Shown in pieces: positions 25,725-33,602 of a stretch of DNA of 43,026 nt. Each line of letters starts with the position of its first letter. The first letter of the stretch is position 1. The DNA comes from Clostridia bacterium (GTDB taxonomy: Bacteria > Bacillota > Clostridia > Peptostreptococcales > Caminicellaceae). A program made the position numbers and the translations under genes. Location of the stretch: contig JAKSBP010000213.1 of NCBI GenBank assembly GCA_022361035.1, positions 1 to 43,026 of the forward strand, in the 5' to 3' direction. Below the pieces are notes generated by a model. It made no database searches. It saw nothing but the letters and a program-made list of their open reading frames with translations, and was not told the DNA's origin.

Positions 25725-26645
25725 TTAATATTTTTCAAAAACTTTTTTAGCTTGATCCTTAATAATTTTTCTAATATGTTTAGGTTCAATTATTTCAACA
25801 GAGTCTCCAAAGCTTAAAATCATACTATATACCCATTCAGATTCAGCACACTCTACTATGGCGTAAATGTATCCGTCTTCATTAAAGTCTAATTTATCCA
25901 ATTCAAAATAGTTATCTAGATTATGCAATGCTCTTTGGTCAAACTTGAGCTTTATTTTAATCTCATGTTCCTGTGGGAAACTAAAGTTGAATGGATAATC
26001 ATGTTTTCTCCGTTTAAACTCTTCATTAGTGAGGGTCAAATTCCTTATTCTTGTTATCTTAAAAAGTCTAAAGTCCTGTCTTAATCTGCAAAACCCATAT
26101 AAGTACCATTGGCTTAACTTTAATGCAAGTACGGCTGGCTCAACGGTTCGATTTGTAGTATTTCCATTTAGGTCTATGTAGCTAAATTCTATCAAGTTTT
26201 TTTCTAAAATTGATTTCTTAAGATTATTAATCTTATATTTTAAACCCTCAGGAAAAAACCAGGGACTGAAATCCATTATTATCCTATCATCACTACTGAA
26301 TGCATCTATGGATTGGCTTATGTTTTTAATATAAGTAAGCTTTTCAATGATGCTTGCAAAGTCTCTATCCTCATAGACTTTGTTTATCCCTTCTAAAGCT
26401 GTGACTAGAAGCCTATGTTCAGAATGGGATAGAAAGTTTTTATCTATTTTATAATTTTCCAATAGTCCATATCCTCCATATTGTCCCCTATAGGAAACTA
26501 TAGGAATTCCAGCCATATTAATAGATTCAATATCTCTTTGTATAGTTCTAATAGATACTTCAAAGTGCTCTGCCAGTTCCTTTGCAGTAACTCTCTTTCG
26601 ATTTAGCAGCATTATGACTATGGAAAGCAGCCTATCTATTTTCAT
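25725..26645 (-). CDS. WYL-domain transcription regulator (YafY-like)
   Basis: 306 residues. Residues 1-55 are a DeoR-like winged helix (RVTAKELAEHFEVSIRTIQRDIESIN); residues 140-215 form the WYL domain, with FSYIDLNGNTTNRTVEPAVLALKLSQWYLYGFCRLR, in which the WYL triplet is visible. WYL proteins bind nucleic acid pieces or nucleotide-derived ligands and repress or activate nearby genes. The start is ATG behind GGGGTG. The genes at 25393 and 24331 that follow are its likely targets. Nothing in the region suggests phage defence, although WYL regulators are often found there. Confidence 0.9.
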   Translation of the reverse strand: MKIDRLLSIVIMLLNRKRVTAKELAEHFEVSIRTIQRDIESINMAGIPIVSYRGQYGGYGLLENYKIDKNFLSHSEHRLLVTALEGINKVYEDRDFASIIEKLTYIKNISQSIDAFSSDDRIIMDFSPWFFPEGLKYKINNLKKSILEKNLIEFSYIDLNGNTTNRTVEPAVLALKLSQWYLYGFCRLRQDFRLFKITRIRNLTLTNEEFKRRKHDYPFNFSFPQEHEIKIKLKFDQRALHNLDNYFELDKLDFNEDGYIYAIVECAESEWVYSMILSFGDSVEIIEPKHIRKIIKDQAKKVFEKY

Positions 26646-26795
26646 AAATTTTCACCCCAATCTACCTAATCCTATAATTCATATATTAGCACATAAATAT
26701 ACCAAATAAACAGGGTTAAAGATAAATATAAAAGGAGCATTTAAATTTAATCAATATAAGAAAATTGTATTTTATAAAAAAAATATTTTACTATG

Positions 26796-26824
26796 TTGAC
26801 AGTATAAATATAGTTATGTAAAAT
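26796..26824 (+). promoter_or_regulatory. Strong promoter with no gene behind it
   Basis: Perfect TTGACA (26796-26801), 17-bp spacer, TAAAAT (26819-26824). The next gene is 500 bases away and has its own promoter. Confidence 0.65.
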
Positions 26825-26847
26825 AATAATTGTCTACTATAAAAAAG

Positions 26848-26865
26848 CAATATTTATAAATATTG
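26848..26865 (+). promoter_or_regulatory. 18-bp perfect palindrome behind the orphan promoter
   Basis: CAATATTTATAAATATTG reads the same on both strands. It lies about 17 bases after the expected transcription start, a position that suits a repressor. Being all A/T apart from its ends, it could also occur by chance. Confidence 0.4.
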
Positions 26866-27220
26866 TTATAAAATTGAATTCTTTGAATAAGTATTCAGCA
26901 AAGAAAAAAATTTTAAATAGTCAAGATTTTCGACTAGAAACCTTACATATTGTTTTCTAAGTTCCACTACAATTAGTTTGGGATTAAGATTTTTTAAAAT
27001 AGCCTATTCAAATAGCTTTTAAAATTATCTAGTAACTTAAACTTTATTGTAAAAACAAGTTCATTCTTATTTTTGAAATGCTTGTATGGAGCGGTATGGC
27101 TGACATAACATATATTTCCTAGTTTTCCTATTGAGGAATTAGGGTATCCTACATTGTTTATAAGTTTTAGCCCTTATATTATTAAGGTTTCTTTCAAATT
27201 ACAATGGTGATAATTTTGTT

Positions 27221-27250
27221 TTGTCAAATAAAGCACTACCTGTTTATAAT
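27221..27250 (+). promoter_or_regulatory. Promoter of the spo0E-like gene
   Basis: TTGTCA (27221-27226), spacer 18, TATAAT (27245-27250). TTGTCAAA across the -35 matches six of seven bases of the Spo0A box TGTCGAA, so direct control by Spo0A is possible. Confidence 0.5.
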
Positions 27251-27326
27251 TAATGTTTTTTAAAGCATTCATTATAAACAATTTCAGATTATAACAAATT
27301 CTATGTTAAAGATAAAGGAGAACAGT

Positions 27327-27497
27327 ATGGGACAAGTAGACAGGATAATATTTGAGATAGAAGAGCTAAGGAAGAAACTGAATAGTTTAATCATCAATGA
27401 AAAGAATAAGTTTACCGATGCTAGAGTTGTGGAATTAAGTCAAGAACTAGATATGGTATTAAATAGATATAATCAGTTAATGAGGAATTCAAAATGA
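27327..27497 (+). CDS. Spo0E-like aspartyl-phosphate phosphatase
   Basis: 56 residues from the ATG at 27327, which follows AAAGGAG; a longer frame from 27303 has no ribosome site. Two helices are predicted, with the family signature SQELD at residues 38-42 in the second helix (VVELSQELDMVLNRYNQL), where the aspartate is required for removing phosphate from Spo0A~P. Spo0E-like proteins delay entry into sporulation by this reaction. The presence of this gene is the clearest sign that the organism forms endospores. It is a single-gene unit with a promoter and a terminator. Confidence 0.88.
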   Translation: MGQVDRIIFEIEELRKKLNSLIINEKNKFTDARVVELSQELDMVLNRYNQLMRNSK

Positions 27498-27572
27498 AGT
27501 GACTAAATCAGAGTCAATGAAGAAACTATTGTGCTTCTGAATCCTTGCTAAAAGAATATAAATACTTAAGGA

Positions 27573-27602
27573 AATGGACAAAAAATAATCTGTCCATTTT
27601 TT
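27573..27602 (+). terminator. Terminator of the spo0E-like gene
   Basis: AATGGACA (27573-27580) pairs with TGTCCATT (27591-27598) and runs into six T residues. Confidence 0.9.
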
Positions 27603-27647
27603 AGTATGCCTTAAATTTTTGATTAATAGAAAAGAGCAAGATTCGGT

Positions 27648-27676
27648 TTGTAAATGAAACTGAATAGGACTATAAT
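27648..27676 (+). promoter_or_regulatory. Promoter of the DMT permease at 27771
   Basis: TTGTAA (27648-27653), spacer 17, TATAAT (27671-27676). Confidence 0.7.
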
Positions 27677-27770
27677 AGATTTATATTAGTAAGATGGAGG
27701 AAGGGATTAAATATATATAAATGAGCTACAGGGATGGTAAAATATTGAGTTGAGGAGTTGTAGATTAATT

Positions 27771-28694
27771 ATGGATAAGGAAAATAGAAGGACTATGTTG
27801 GCCTATTTAGCTGTATGCTTCTTTTGGGGTTCCACCTATCTTGCCATAAAAATAGGAGTAGAAAATTTTCCACCCTTTTTATTTGCGGGAATTAGATTTA
27901 TTACGGCAGGGGGACTGACTATTTTTTATTCAAAGCTAAAGGGAAATGCCTTTGCCGATAATAAAAAGGATATAGCTAAGATATCAATTGTAGGTCTTTT
28001 AATGCTCCTTGGAGGAAATGGACTGGTAGTTTTTGCAGAGCAGTGGGTACACTCTGGGATTGCGTCCCTTTTAGTAGCTACAGTGCCTCTCTTTATTGCA
28101 ATAATAGAAATTTTCATTTTAAGGGATAAAAAAATGGATTATAAGGGTTTGATTGGCCTTGCTTTAGGATTTGGAGGAGTTGTATATTTAACGTTAGGAA
28201 AAAGCTCCACAGGGGGTATAATAGATTTTAAAGGGACATTGATTCTGTTATTTGCCAGCCTATTCTGGTCTATGGGTTCAGTTTACTCAAAAACCTTTAA
28301 AGCTAATGGCTCTATAATTTCTAACATTGGTATCCAAATGTTTGCCGGTGGCATAGGATTATCCACTGTTGGACTATTAAGGGGTGAGATATCAAGTATT
28401 AACTTTGCTCGAAGTTCAGTACTGGCCTTATTATATCTAATAGTTTTCGGTTCAATAATTGGGTATAGCTGTTACATATATATTTTACAAAAATGGCCTG
28501 CATCAAAGGCTGGAACATATGCCTATGTTAATCCCATTGTAGCAGTAGTTTTAGGAACCATAGTACTGGGTGAACCCTTTACATTTTCTATAGTAATTTC
28601 CATGATAATAATAATTTTAGGTGTATTTATGGTACAGCAGTCTAAGGTTGAAGATTTTCAGGTAGATAGGGATGTAGGAGAAAAAGCATCCTAG
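27771..28694 (+). CDS. DMT-superfamily permease (EamA, RhaT/YdcZ-like)
   Basis: 307 residues from the ATG at 27771; a TTG at 27750 in the same frame is possible but lacks a ribosome site. Ten membrane helices in two EamA halves are visible, with the first starting LAYLAVCFFWGSTYLAIKIGV and the second LILLFASLFWSMGSVYSKTF; the conserved KWPASKAGTYAYVNPIVAVVLG and final LGEPFT..IVISMIIIILGV segments are classic. It exports an unknown metabolite. A second EamA permease follows 69 bases later, perhaps co-transcribed. Confidence 0.9.
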   Translation: MDKENRRTMLAYLAVCFFWGSTYLAIKIGVENFPPFLFAGIRFITAGGLTIFYSKLKGNAFADNKKDIAKISIVGLLMLLGGNGLVVFAEQWVHSGIASLLVATVPLFIAIIEIFILRDKKMDYKGLIGLALGFGGVVYLTLGKSSTGGIIDFKGTLILLFASLFWSMGSVYSKTFKANGSIISNIGIQMFAGGIGLSTVGLLRGEISSINFARSSVLALLYLIVFGSIIGYSCYIYILQKWPASKAGTYAYVNPIVAVVLGTIVLGEPFTFSIVISMIIIILGVFMVQQSKVEDFQVDRDVGEKAS

Positions 28695-28763
28695 GCTAGG
28701 AGCTAATGTTGTCATATTTAAAAAAATAAAGTTCTAAAGATATACAGATGAGGGGGGATGATA

Positions 28764-29687
28764 TTGAATAATATATTAAAATCCAACAAAAAATTTATTT
28801 CGTATCTTAATCTATCACTTTGTATTCTATTGTGGGCCTCGATTCCTGTGGCGACAAAAAAAATTTTAGTTGAGCTAGATAATTTGCAAATGTTATTTTA
28901 CTCTACTATTCTCTCCACAATAATATTGGGAATACTAATATTATTTCAAAAAAAGGCTAGCTATTTAAAGGCTTATAATAAAAGGGAATATGGAGCAATG
29001 TTCCTGCTGGGATTTTTAGGAAACTATCTTTACTATATTTTTTTATATGGAGCCTTGGCAAGGACCACGGCCTCGGAAGGTTTTATACTGGCATATACAT
29101 GGCCTATGTTAGTACTAGTATTATCCTTTGTAATACTTAAGGAAAAGGTTACTGTAAAAAAGTTAGTGGGAATTACTATTAGCTTTTTAGGAATCATAAT
29201 AATAACTACTAAGGGAAATTTATTAGATTTTAATTTTACAAGTACATCGGGAAATATATTGGCAATTATTGGTGCATTTGTTTTTGCCCTATTTTCGGTT
29301 CTAGGTAAGAAATATAACTTTGACCAAACCATAGGTGTATTTATTTATTTTTTTTCTGCCCTAATCTTTATTACACCAACCCTTTTCATATTTTCTCAAT
29401 TTGTTTGGCCTAGTTCTGAGGTCTTACCCTGGATAATATATAATGGCATATTTGTAAATGGTATATCCTATATATTTTGGTTTAAAGCCCTAGAAAATGG
29501 AGAAACCCATATAATATCAAATTTACTCTACTTGACCCCTTTTATCTCATTGATTTATATTGCTATATTTTTAAAGGAAAAAATACTGATAAGCTCAATA
29601 GTTGGACTTATAGTTATAGTATCTGGAGTTTTATTACAGTACTTTAAGGTGAAGGAAGAGGGGAGTGATAAAGGTAAGTGTCAGTAG
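28764..29687 (+). CDS. DMT-superfamily permease (EamA)
   Basis: Start is uncertain: ATG 28758 directly touches a run of six G residues, while the in-frame TTG 28764 is at the right distance from it and is preferred; the product is about 307 residues. Ten membrane helices are visible, with LCILLWASIPVATKKIL at the front, TTASEGFILAYTWPMLVLVLSFVILKEKVT in the middle and NGISYIFWFKALENGETHIISNLLYLTPFISLIYI near the end. The family is the same as its upstream neighbour, but the sequences have diverged, so they are an old pair or independently acquired. Substrate unknown. A nested hairpin follows the stop codon. Confidence 0.88.
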   Translation: MNNILKSNKKFISYLNLSLCILLWASIPVATKKILVELDNLQMLFYSTILSTIILGILILFQKKASYLKAYNKREYGAMFLLGFLGNYLYYIFLYGALARTTASEGFILAYTWPMLVLVLSFVILKEKVTVKKLVGITISFLGIIIITTKGNLLDFNFTSTSGNILAIIGAFVFALFSVLGKKYNFDQTIGVFIYFFSALIFITPTLFIFSQFVWPSSEVLPWIIYNGIFVNGISYIFWFKALENGETHIISNLLYLTPFISLIYIAIFLKEKILISSIVGLIVIVSGVLLQYFKVKEEGSDKGKCQ

Positions 29688-29707
29688 ATACGTGACTTTA
29701 AAGATTA

Positions 29708-29809
29708 TTTTCCATAAAAAATTGTATTTTCTCATCCTTCATATAAAATTATGGTTTTAAGGAGACTTTTAAGCTCTATATAGCCATAATTTCTTTATTT
29801 TATGGAAAA
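29708..29809. repeat. 102-bp nested inverted repeat
   Basis: TTTTCCATAAAA (29708-29719) pairs with TTTTATGGAAAA (29798-29809) perfectly, and inside it AAATTATGG (29746-29754) pairs with CCATAATTT (29784-29792). It lies 20 bases after a stop codon and could act as a terminator, but its length and symmetry are closer to a small mobile-element remnant. Confidence 0.6.
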
Positions 29810-29859
29810 GTATTTTTATAAAGAATAAAAAAGGAAAGATATGGATAGTATTTATTCAA

Positions 29860-29888
29860 TTGTAAAACTGAAATAAATGATATATAAT
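29860..29888 (+). promoter_or_regulatory. Promoter of the MoxR/DUF58 operon
   Basis: TTGTAA (29860-29865), spacer 17, TATAAT (29883-29888), 62 bases before the first ATG. No other promoter is needed for the five closely packed genes behind it. Confidence 0.7.
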
Positions 29889-29950
29889 TCATACTATGAT
29901 AAAAGGAGTTTGTAAAAAATTTACTATGGGCTTAACAAGGAGGTAATACA

Positions 29951-30925
29951 ATGGACTTTATAGAAACGTCTGTTATGTCCCTAACTGGTGTAATGGATAA
30001 AGCCTTTGATATCCATAAAAAGAATATAGGAACTTCAGCTCTCTACTTATTTATAGTTTTTATTATAAGAATGATTCTATATTTTATACTTTTATTTATA
30101 GGAATGTTTTCCATTGTTCTGATGGCAGTCAATTTTTATAGTGACTTTAGAGTCGATGATATAGCCCAACATATGGACTGGGGTTCTATAATTTCTATAG
30201 TTTTTGGTCTTATAATACTTTTTTCAATAATTTTTTTGTTGGAGATAGGAAAGCAGGTTGGTATCATAGATATAGCTTCTAAGGGATTCCTAGATAGACC
30301 AGTTAGATTGGAAAAGGCTTTAGTACAGGCCTTTAAAAAAATTCCCACGGTTCTAAGCGTATTAATAGCATATGGAGTGATATTTATTCCTATAATTATC
30401 CTCTTTGGTGGTCTATTATTATTTATTTTAGATAATACCTTTAATATAATTAATATATGGAGTATTTTATTATGCTTGGCTTTTATTGTAATATCCATTT
30501 ATTTAGCAACAATATATATGTTTTCAATAAATACTGCCGTAATTGAGAAGCTCTATTTCTTTAAGGCACTAAAGAGAAGTAGATTACTTGTAAAAAAGAA
30601 TTTCTGGAGATTACTTGGGATTAATATATTGTTTTCACTTATAGTTATAGCAATTACCTATTCAATCTACTCTATACTGGGTATCGTAGGTGGAGTTTTT
30701 CATATTATTTTAAGGGGCATGGATATAGGAGAAGCAACTTTGACTTCTTTCCTAACGATAGGAAATATCTTAAGGATTCCACTACAGATAATTTTTTCCC
30801 TATTTATATCTCCACTAGGACAAATATTCAATACTATCTTGTACTATAATCAGCGATTCAAAAAAGAGGGTTATGATATAGAATTAAAGCTTGAAGATTT
30901 ACAAAGAACTAGTGAAACCATATAA
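29951..30925 (+). CDS. Membrane protein, first gene of MoxR operon
   Basis: 324 residues with about six membrane helices: residues 27-52, 74-98, 130-155, 165-190, 215-240 and 255-280, with a soluble, charged C-terminal tail (KEGYDIELKLEDLQRTS). A short N-terminal motif, ETSVMSLTGVMDKAFDIHKKNIGTS, is followed directly by the first helix, a pattern of the glycerophosphodiesterase-type membrane domains that often precede this kind of operon. AGGAGGT precedes the ATG. No enzymatic motif is visible. It heads an operon with DUF4129, DUF4350, MoxR and DUF58 genes, eleven bases from the next start. Confidence 0.75.
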   Translation: MDFIETSVMSLTGVMDKAFDIHKKNIGTSALYLFIVFIIRMILYFILLFIGMFSIVLMAVNFYSDFRVDDIAQHMDWGSIISIVFGLIILFSIIFLLEIGKQVGIIDIASKGFLDRPVRLEKALVQAFKKIPTVLSVLIAYGVIFIPIIILFGGLLLFILDNTFNIINIWSILLCLAFIVISIYLATIYMFSINTAVIEKLYFFKALKRSRLLVKKNFWRLLGINILFSLIVIAITYSIYSILGIVGGVFHIILRGMDIGEATLTSFLTIGNILRIPLQIIFSLFISPLGQIFNTILYYNQRFKKEGYDIELKLEDLQRTSETI

Positions 30926-30936
30926 GGAGAAAACAA

Positions 30937-31608
30937 GTGAGATACCTAATACACCTATTAATGACTCCAAGGAAGCAAGATTTTGATAAAAGAGTCGAAG
31001 AAATACTAGACAAATTGGAATACCGTCATCTTAGGGAATATGAAAGTAAGATTGAAGAGTTTATATTGAATATTTTTTCAAGGCTAGAAGACTGGTTAGA
31101 ATCTGCTAATATTCAACAAGGAGAAATCACAAATGCAGCCTCCTCCATATCTAATGTGATAATTATAATTGGAACTATAGTTGTTTTGTCAATTATAATA
31201 TTAATGTTTATATATACAAAAAAGATAGTGGGAAGGAATATGAAGGCAAGGAATATACTGGGAGAGATAATTGATGATAAAACTACCAAGGAAGAACTAA
31301 GTGAAAGGGCAAGAAGGTATAAAGAATCAGGGGAATATAGGGAGGCCCTTAGATATAGCTTCATTAGTCTACTACTTCAAATGAATGAAGTAAATCTTCT
31401 ATACCTAGATGAAGGTCAAACTAATGAGGAAATAGCCTGTAAGCTTAGGGAGAATAACTTTGTAAATATAGAGTTATTTGAAAGTGCCGTTAAGTTATTC
31501 AATGGAGTCTGGTATGGACACAAAAAGATAGGGAATGAGACTTACGAAAAATGGGAAAAAATGATGGCAGTACTTGAAAATGGGGTGTATGGTATTGAAA
31601 AAAAGTAA
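30937..31608 (+). CDS. DUF4129-domain membrane protein
   Basis: 223 residues starting at GTG, five bases after AAGGAG. One membrane helix is visible at about residues 75-95 (VIIIIGTIVVLSIIILMFIYT); the C-terminal part, with EYREALRYSFISLLLQMNEVNLLYLDEGQTNEEIACKL and VWYGHKKIGNETYEKWEKMM, fits the DUF4129 domain, which normally stands next to MoxR and DUF58 genes. It probably sits in the membrane with its C-terminal domain in the cytoplasm. The gene overlaps the next one by 14 bases, so the two are translationally coupled. Function unknown. Confidence 0.82.
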   Translation: MRYLIHLLMTPRKQDFDKRVEEILDKLEYRHLREYESKIEEFILNIFSRLEDWLESANIQQGEITNAASSISNVIIIIGTIVVLSIIILMFIYTKKIVGRNMKARNILGEIIDDKTTKEELSERARRYKESGEYREALRYSFISLLLQMNEVNLLYLDEGQTNEEIACKLRENNFVNIELFESAVKLFNGVWYGHKKIGNETYEKWEKMMAVLENGVYGIEKK

Positions 31609-32665
31609 TAAAAGGGACATATTAATTTTTATTTTTTTAATACCCCTTCTTTTGTTGCTGAGTTTAAATTTTTCTGCCGAGGAGAATGATAAAATAATTC
31701 CCTATTCTATTCTAAATAAGGGCTCAGAGGGTATAAGCGTCATGTACGAAGCTATGGAGAAGCTAAATTATCCAGTAAATTTAATTTTAGAAGAAATTGA
31801 AAATCAAAACTATGATAGAGTTCAAGTCGTTATTATATCTAAAATTAATGAAGGCTTCGATATAAATAGTAAGGAAATTAAAAATTGGATAGGAGAAGGG
31901 GGAAAGCTAGTTTATTTAGATGAAAACTGGCGAAATATAGAAGTGAATTATGGTAAAAGAATCGATGGATTCTATAGTGGTAACAATAAAAGGGCCGAAG
32001 TTATTTCCCACGGAAGAGGAGCATTTCTAATGGGAGATAGTGAGCTTATAAGTAATAAGACATTAACTAAGGATACAGAGGGTGCCTACTGGATTTTAGA
32101 GAAGATAGATCAGTGGGATTACAAAAATATAGAGTTTAATGAATTTTATCAGTATGGGATTAGAAAAAAGCGGTCATTGTGGCAGGATATTCCTAGGGGA
32201 ATAAAACTCCTCCTATATCAATTGACTCTTTTAATTATGGCAATCATTTTCTATAAAGGTAAAAGGTTTGGTAAGCCAGTACCCCTCTATGAAGAGGTAG
32301 AAAGAACTGAAAATGAATATATTTTTTCCGCAGCCTCCTTATATAGGCAGTCGGGATGCTGGCAGGTAGTTCTAGAAAATTACTACAAGGATTTTTTAAT
32401 AGAGCTAGAAAGAGTCTTTGGGAAAAATCAAGACATAGGGCAAAATTGGTTAGAGCTTTGGCAAAGAGAAAATTTGCCTAGAACAAATAGAGCAAAGGAA
32501 CTATATTATTTCATAAATCATGAAATGGATGATACTAAGGTTCAAGGGAGAAGGGGCAAAAAATATTTAGATAAAATATTTCTTATAGAGCAGCTCAAGA
32601 AAATACTTATAAGGAGGAGGGAAAACCGTTGGGAAATATTGAAAAGGGATACACGAAGGATATAG
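31595..32665 (+). CDS. DUF4350-domain membrane protein
   Basis: About 356 residues from a TTG at 31595, nine bases after GGGGTG; ATG 31589 is a weaker alternative. It has an N-terminal membrane anchor (residues 8-28), an outside domain with SEGISVMYEAMEKLNYPVNLIL and VVIISKINEGF that fits DUF4350, then a second membrane helix (IKLLLYQLTLLIMAIIFY, about 205-222) and a helical cytoplasmic tail. In this gene order DUF4350 proteins accompany MoxR ATPases and DUF58 proteins. The start overlaps the DUF4129 gene and the end overlaps moxR by 37 bases, so the whole set must be translated together. Confidence 0.82.
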   Translation: MKKSNKRDILIFIFLIPLLLLLSLNFSAEENDKIIPYSILNKGSEGISVMYEAMEKLNYPVNLILEEIENQNYDRVQVVIISKINEGFDINSKEIKNWIGEGGKLVYLDENWRNIEVNYGKRIDGFYSGNNKRAEVISHGRGAFLMGDSELISNKTLTKDTEGAYWILEKIDQWDYKNIEFNEFYQYGIRKKRSLWQDIPRGIKLLLYQLTLLIMAIIFYKGKRFGKPVPLYEEVERTENEYIFSAASLYRQSGCWQVVLENYYKDFLIELERVFGKNQDIGQNWLELWQRENLPRTNRAKELYYFINHEMDDTKVQGRRGKKYLDKIFLIEQLKKILIRRRENRWEILKRDTRRI

Positions 32666-33594
32666 TATATAAGATTACCCAGGAAGTTAGTAAGGTAGTT
32701 GTAGAACAGCGTGAATTGCTAAGGTTTAGTTTGACTGCCCTTCTTTGCGGGGGTCATGTTCTCCTTGAGGGAGTTCCGGGCCTTGCCAAAACCCTTATGG
32801 TTAGGGCATTATCAAAGGCCATTAATGTAGATTTTAAGAGAATCCAGTTTACTCCGGATTTGATGCCCGCCGATGTTACTGGAACAAAGATTTTTAACAT
32901 GCAAACAAGGGAATTTGAGCTTAAGAAGGGACCTATTTTTACAAACCTCCTTTTAGCCGATGAAATAAACCGCACTCCGCCAAAAACACAGGCTGGGCTA
33001 TTGGAATCCATGGAAGAACAGACCGTAACAATTGATGGTGAATCTATGGAACTGTCAAGTCCATATATGGTTTTTGCTACACAAAACCCTATTGAGTATG
33101 AGGGGACCTATCCACTGCCTGAAGCCTTAATGGATAGGTTTCTAATGAAATTAATCCTGGACTACCCTTCAGCTTTGGCAGAAAAAGAGGTTTTAAAGAA
33201 ATATAATAGGGGTTTTACAAGTATTGATTTAGAAAGTGCTGGAGTTAAAGGAGTTTGTAATACTAAAGATATACTAATATGCAGGAATGAAATTAAAAAT
33301 ACGAAGGTAGATGAGGACTTGATGGAATATATAATTAATATTATATCCCAGACGAGAAATCACCCCTTTATTGAAATAGGAAGTAGTCCAAGGGGCTCTA
33401 TTACACTGCTTATGGCATCGAAGGCATATGCAGTTATCGATGGTCGAGATTATGTAACCCCCGAGGATATTAAAAGTGTTGCAATGCCTTCCCTAAGACA
33501 TAGAATAATCTTGAAGCCGGAAGTACAAATTGAGGGGATGACAGAGGATCAAGTACTTAATAGCATTTTATCGGGAATAAAGGTCCCTAGATAG
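32629..33594 (+). CDS. MoxR-family AAA+ ATPase
   Basis: 321 residues from TTG, behind AAGGAGGAGGG. Walker A is GVPGLAKT (about residues 45-52), Walker B is LLLADEINR (about 105-113), sensor 1 lies in VFATQNPIEYEGTYPLPEA and the arginine finger region in ALMDRF. MoxR ATPases act as chaperones that mature or insert cofactors into partner proteins, often DUF58/vWA proteins, and the partner gene follows directly. The ATPase is soluble and probably works at the membrane with the DUF4129 and DUF4350 proteins. The substrate is not known for any close clostridial homologue that I can name. Confidence 0.93.
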   Translation: MGNIEKGYTKDIVYKITQEVSKVVVEQRELLRFSLTALLCGGHVLLEGVPGLAKTLMVRALSKAINVDFKRIQFTPDLMPADVTGTKIFNMQTREFELKKGPIFTNLLLADEINRTPPKTQAGLLESMEEQTVTIDGESMELSSPYMVFATQNPIEYEGTYPLPEALMDRFLMKLILDYPSALAEKEVLKKYNRGFTSIDLESAGVKGVCNTKDILICRNEIKNTKVDEDLMEYIINIISQTRNHPFIEIGSSPRGSITLLMASKAYAVIDGRDYVTPEDIKSVAMPSLRHRIILKPEVQIEGMTEDQVLNSILSGIKVPR

Positions 33595-33602
33595 AGAGTA
33601 GG

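Larger units (their letters stand above)
26646..27326. other. 680-base AT-rich gap with candidate RNA gene
   Basis: Apart from the promoters and palindrome listed separately it holds three hairpins: ACAAG/CTTGT with inner CATT/AATG (about 27054-27089), TTCCT-ATTG-AGGAA inside CCTA/TAGG (27119-27144) and GTTTATAAT/ATTATAAAC (27242-27281). A G+C-richer patch around 27088-27110 (GGAGCGGTATGGCTGAC) stands out. No reading frame with a ribosome site was seen, so this may be a non-coding RNA. Confidence 0.35.

Noticed and set aside
24331..26645. Phage-defence island because of the WYL regulator
   Set aside because: No nuclease, helicase, methylase or toxin-like neighbour is present; the adjacent genes are a zinc-ribbon and a prenyltransferase-fold protein.
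26646..27326. tRNA or other standard RNA gene in the long gap
   Set aside because: No cloverleaf, TTCGA loop or CCA end was found on either strand.
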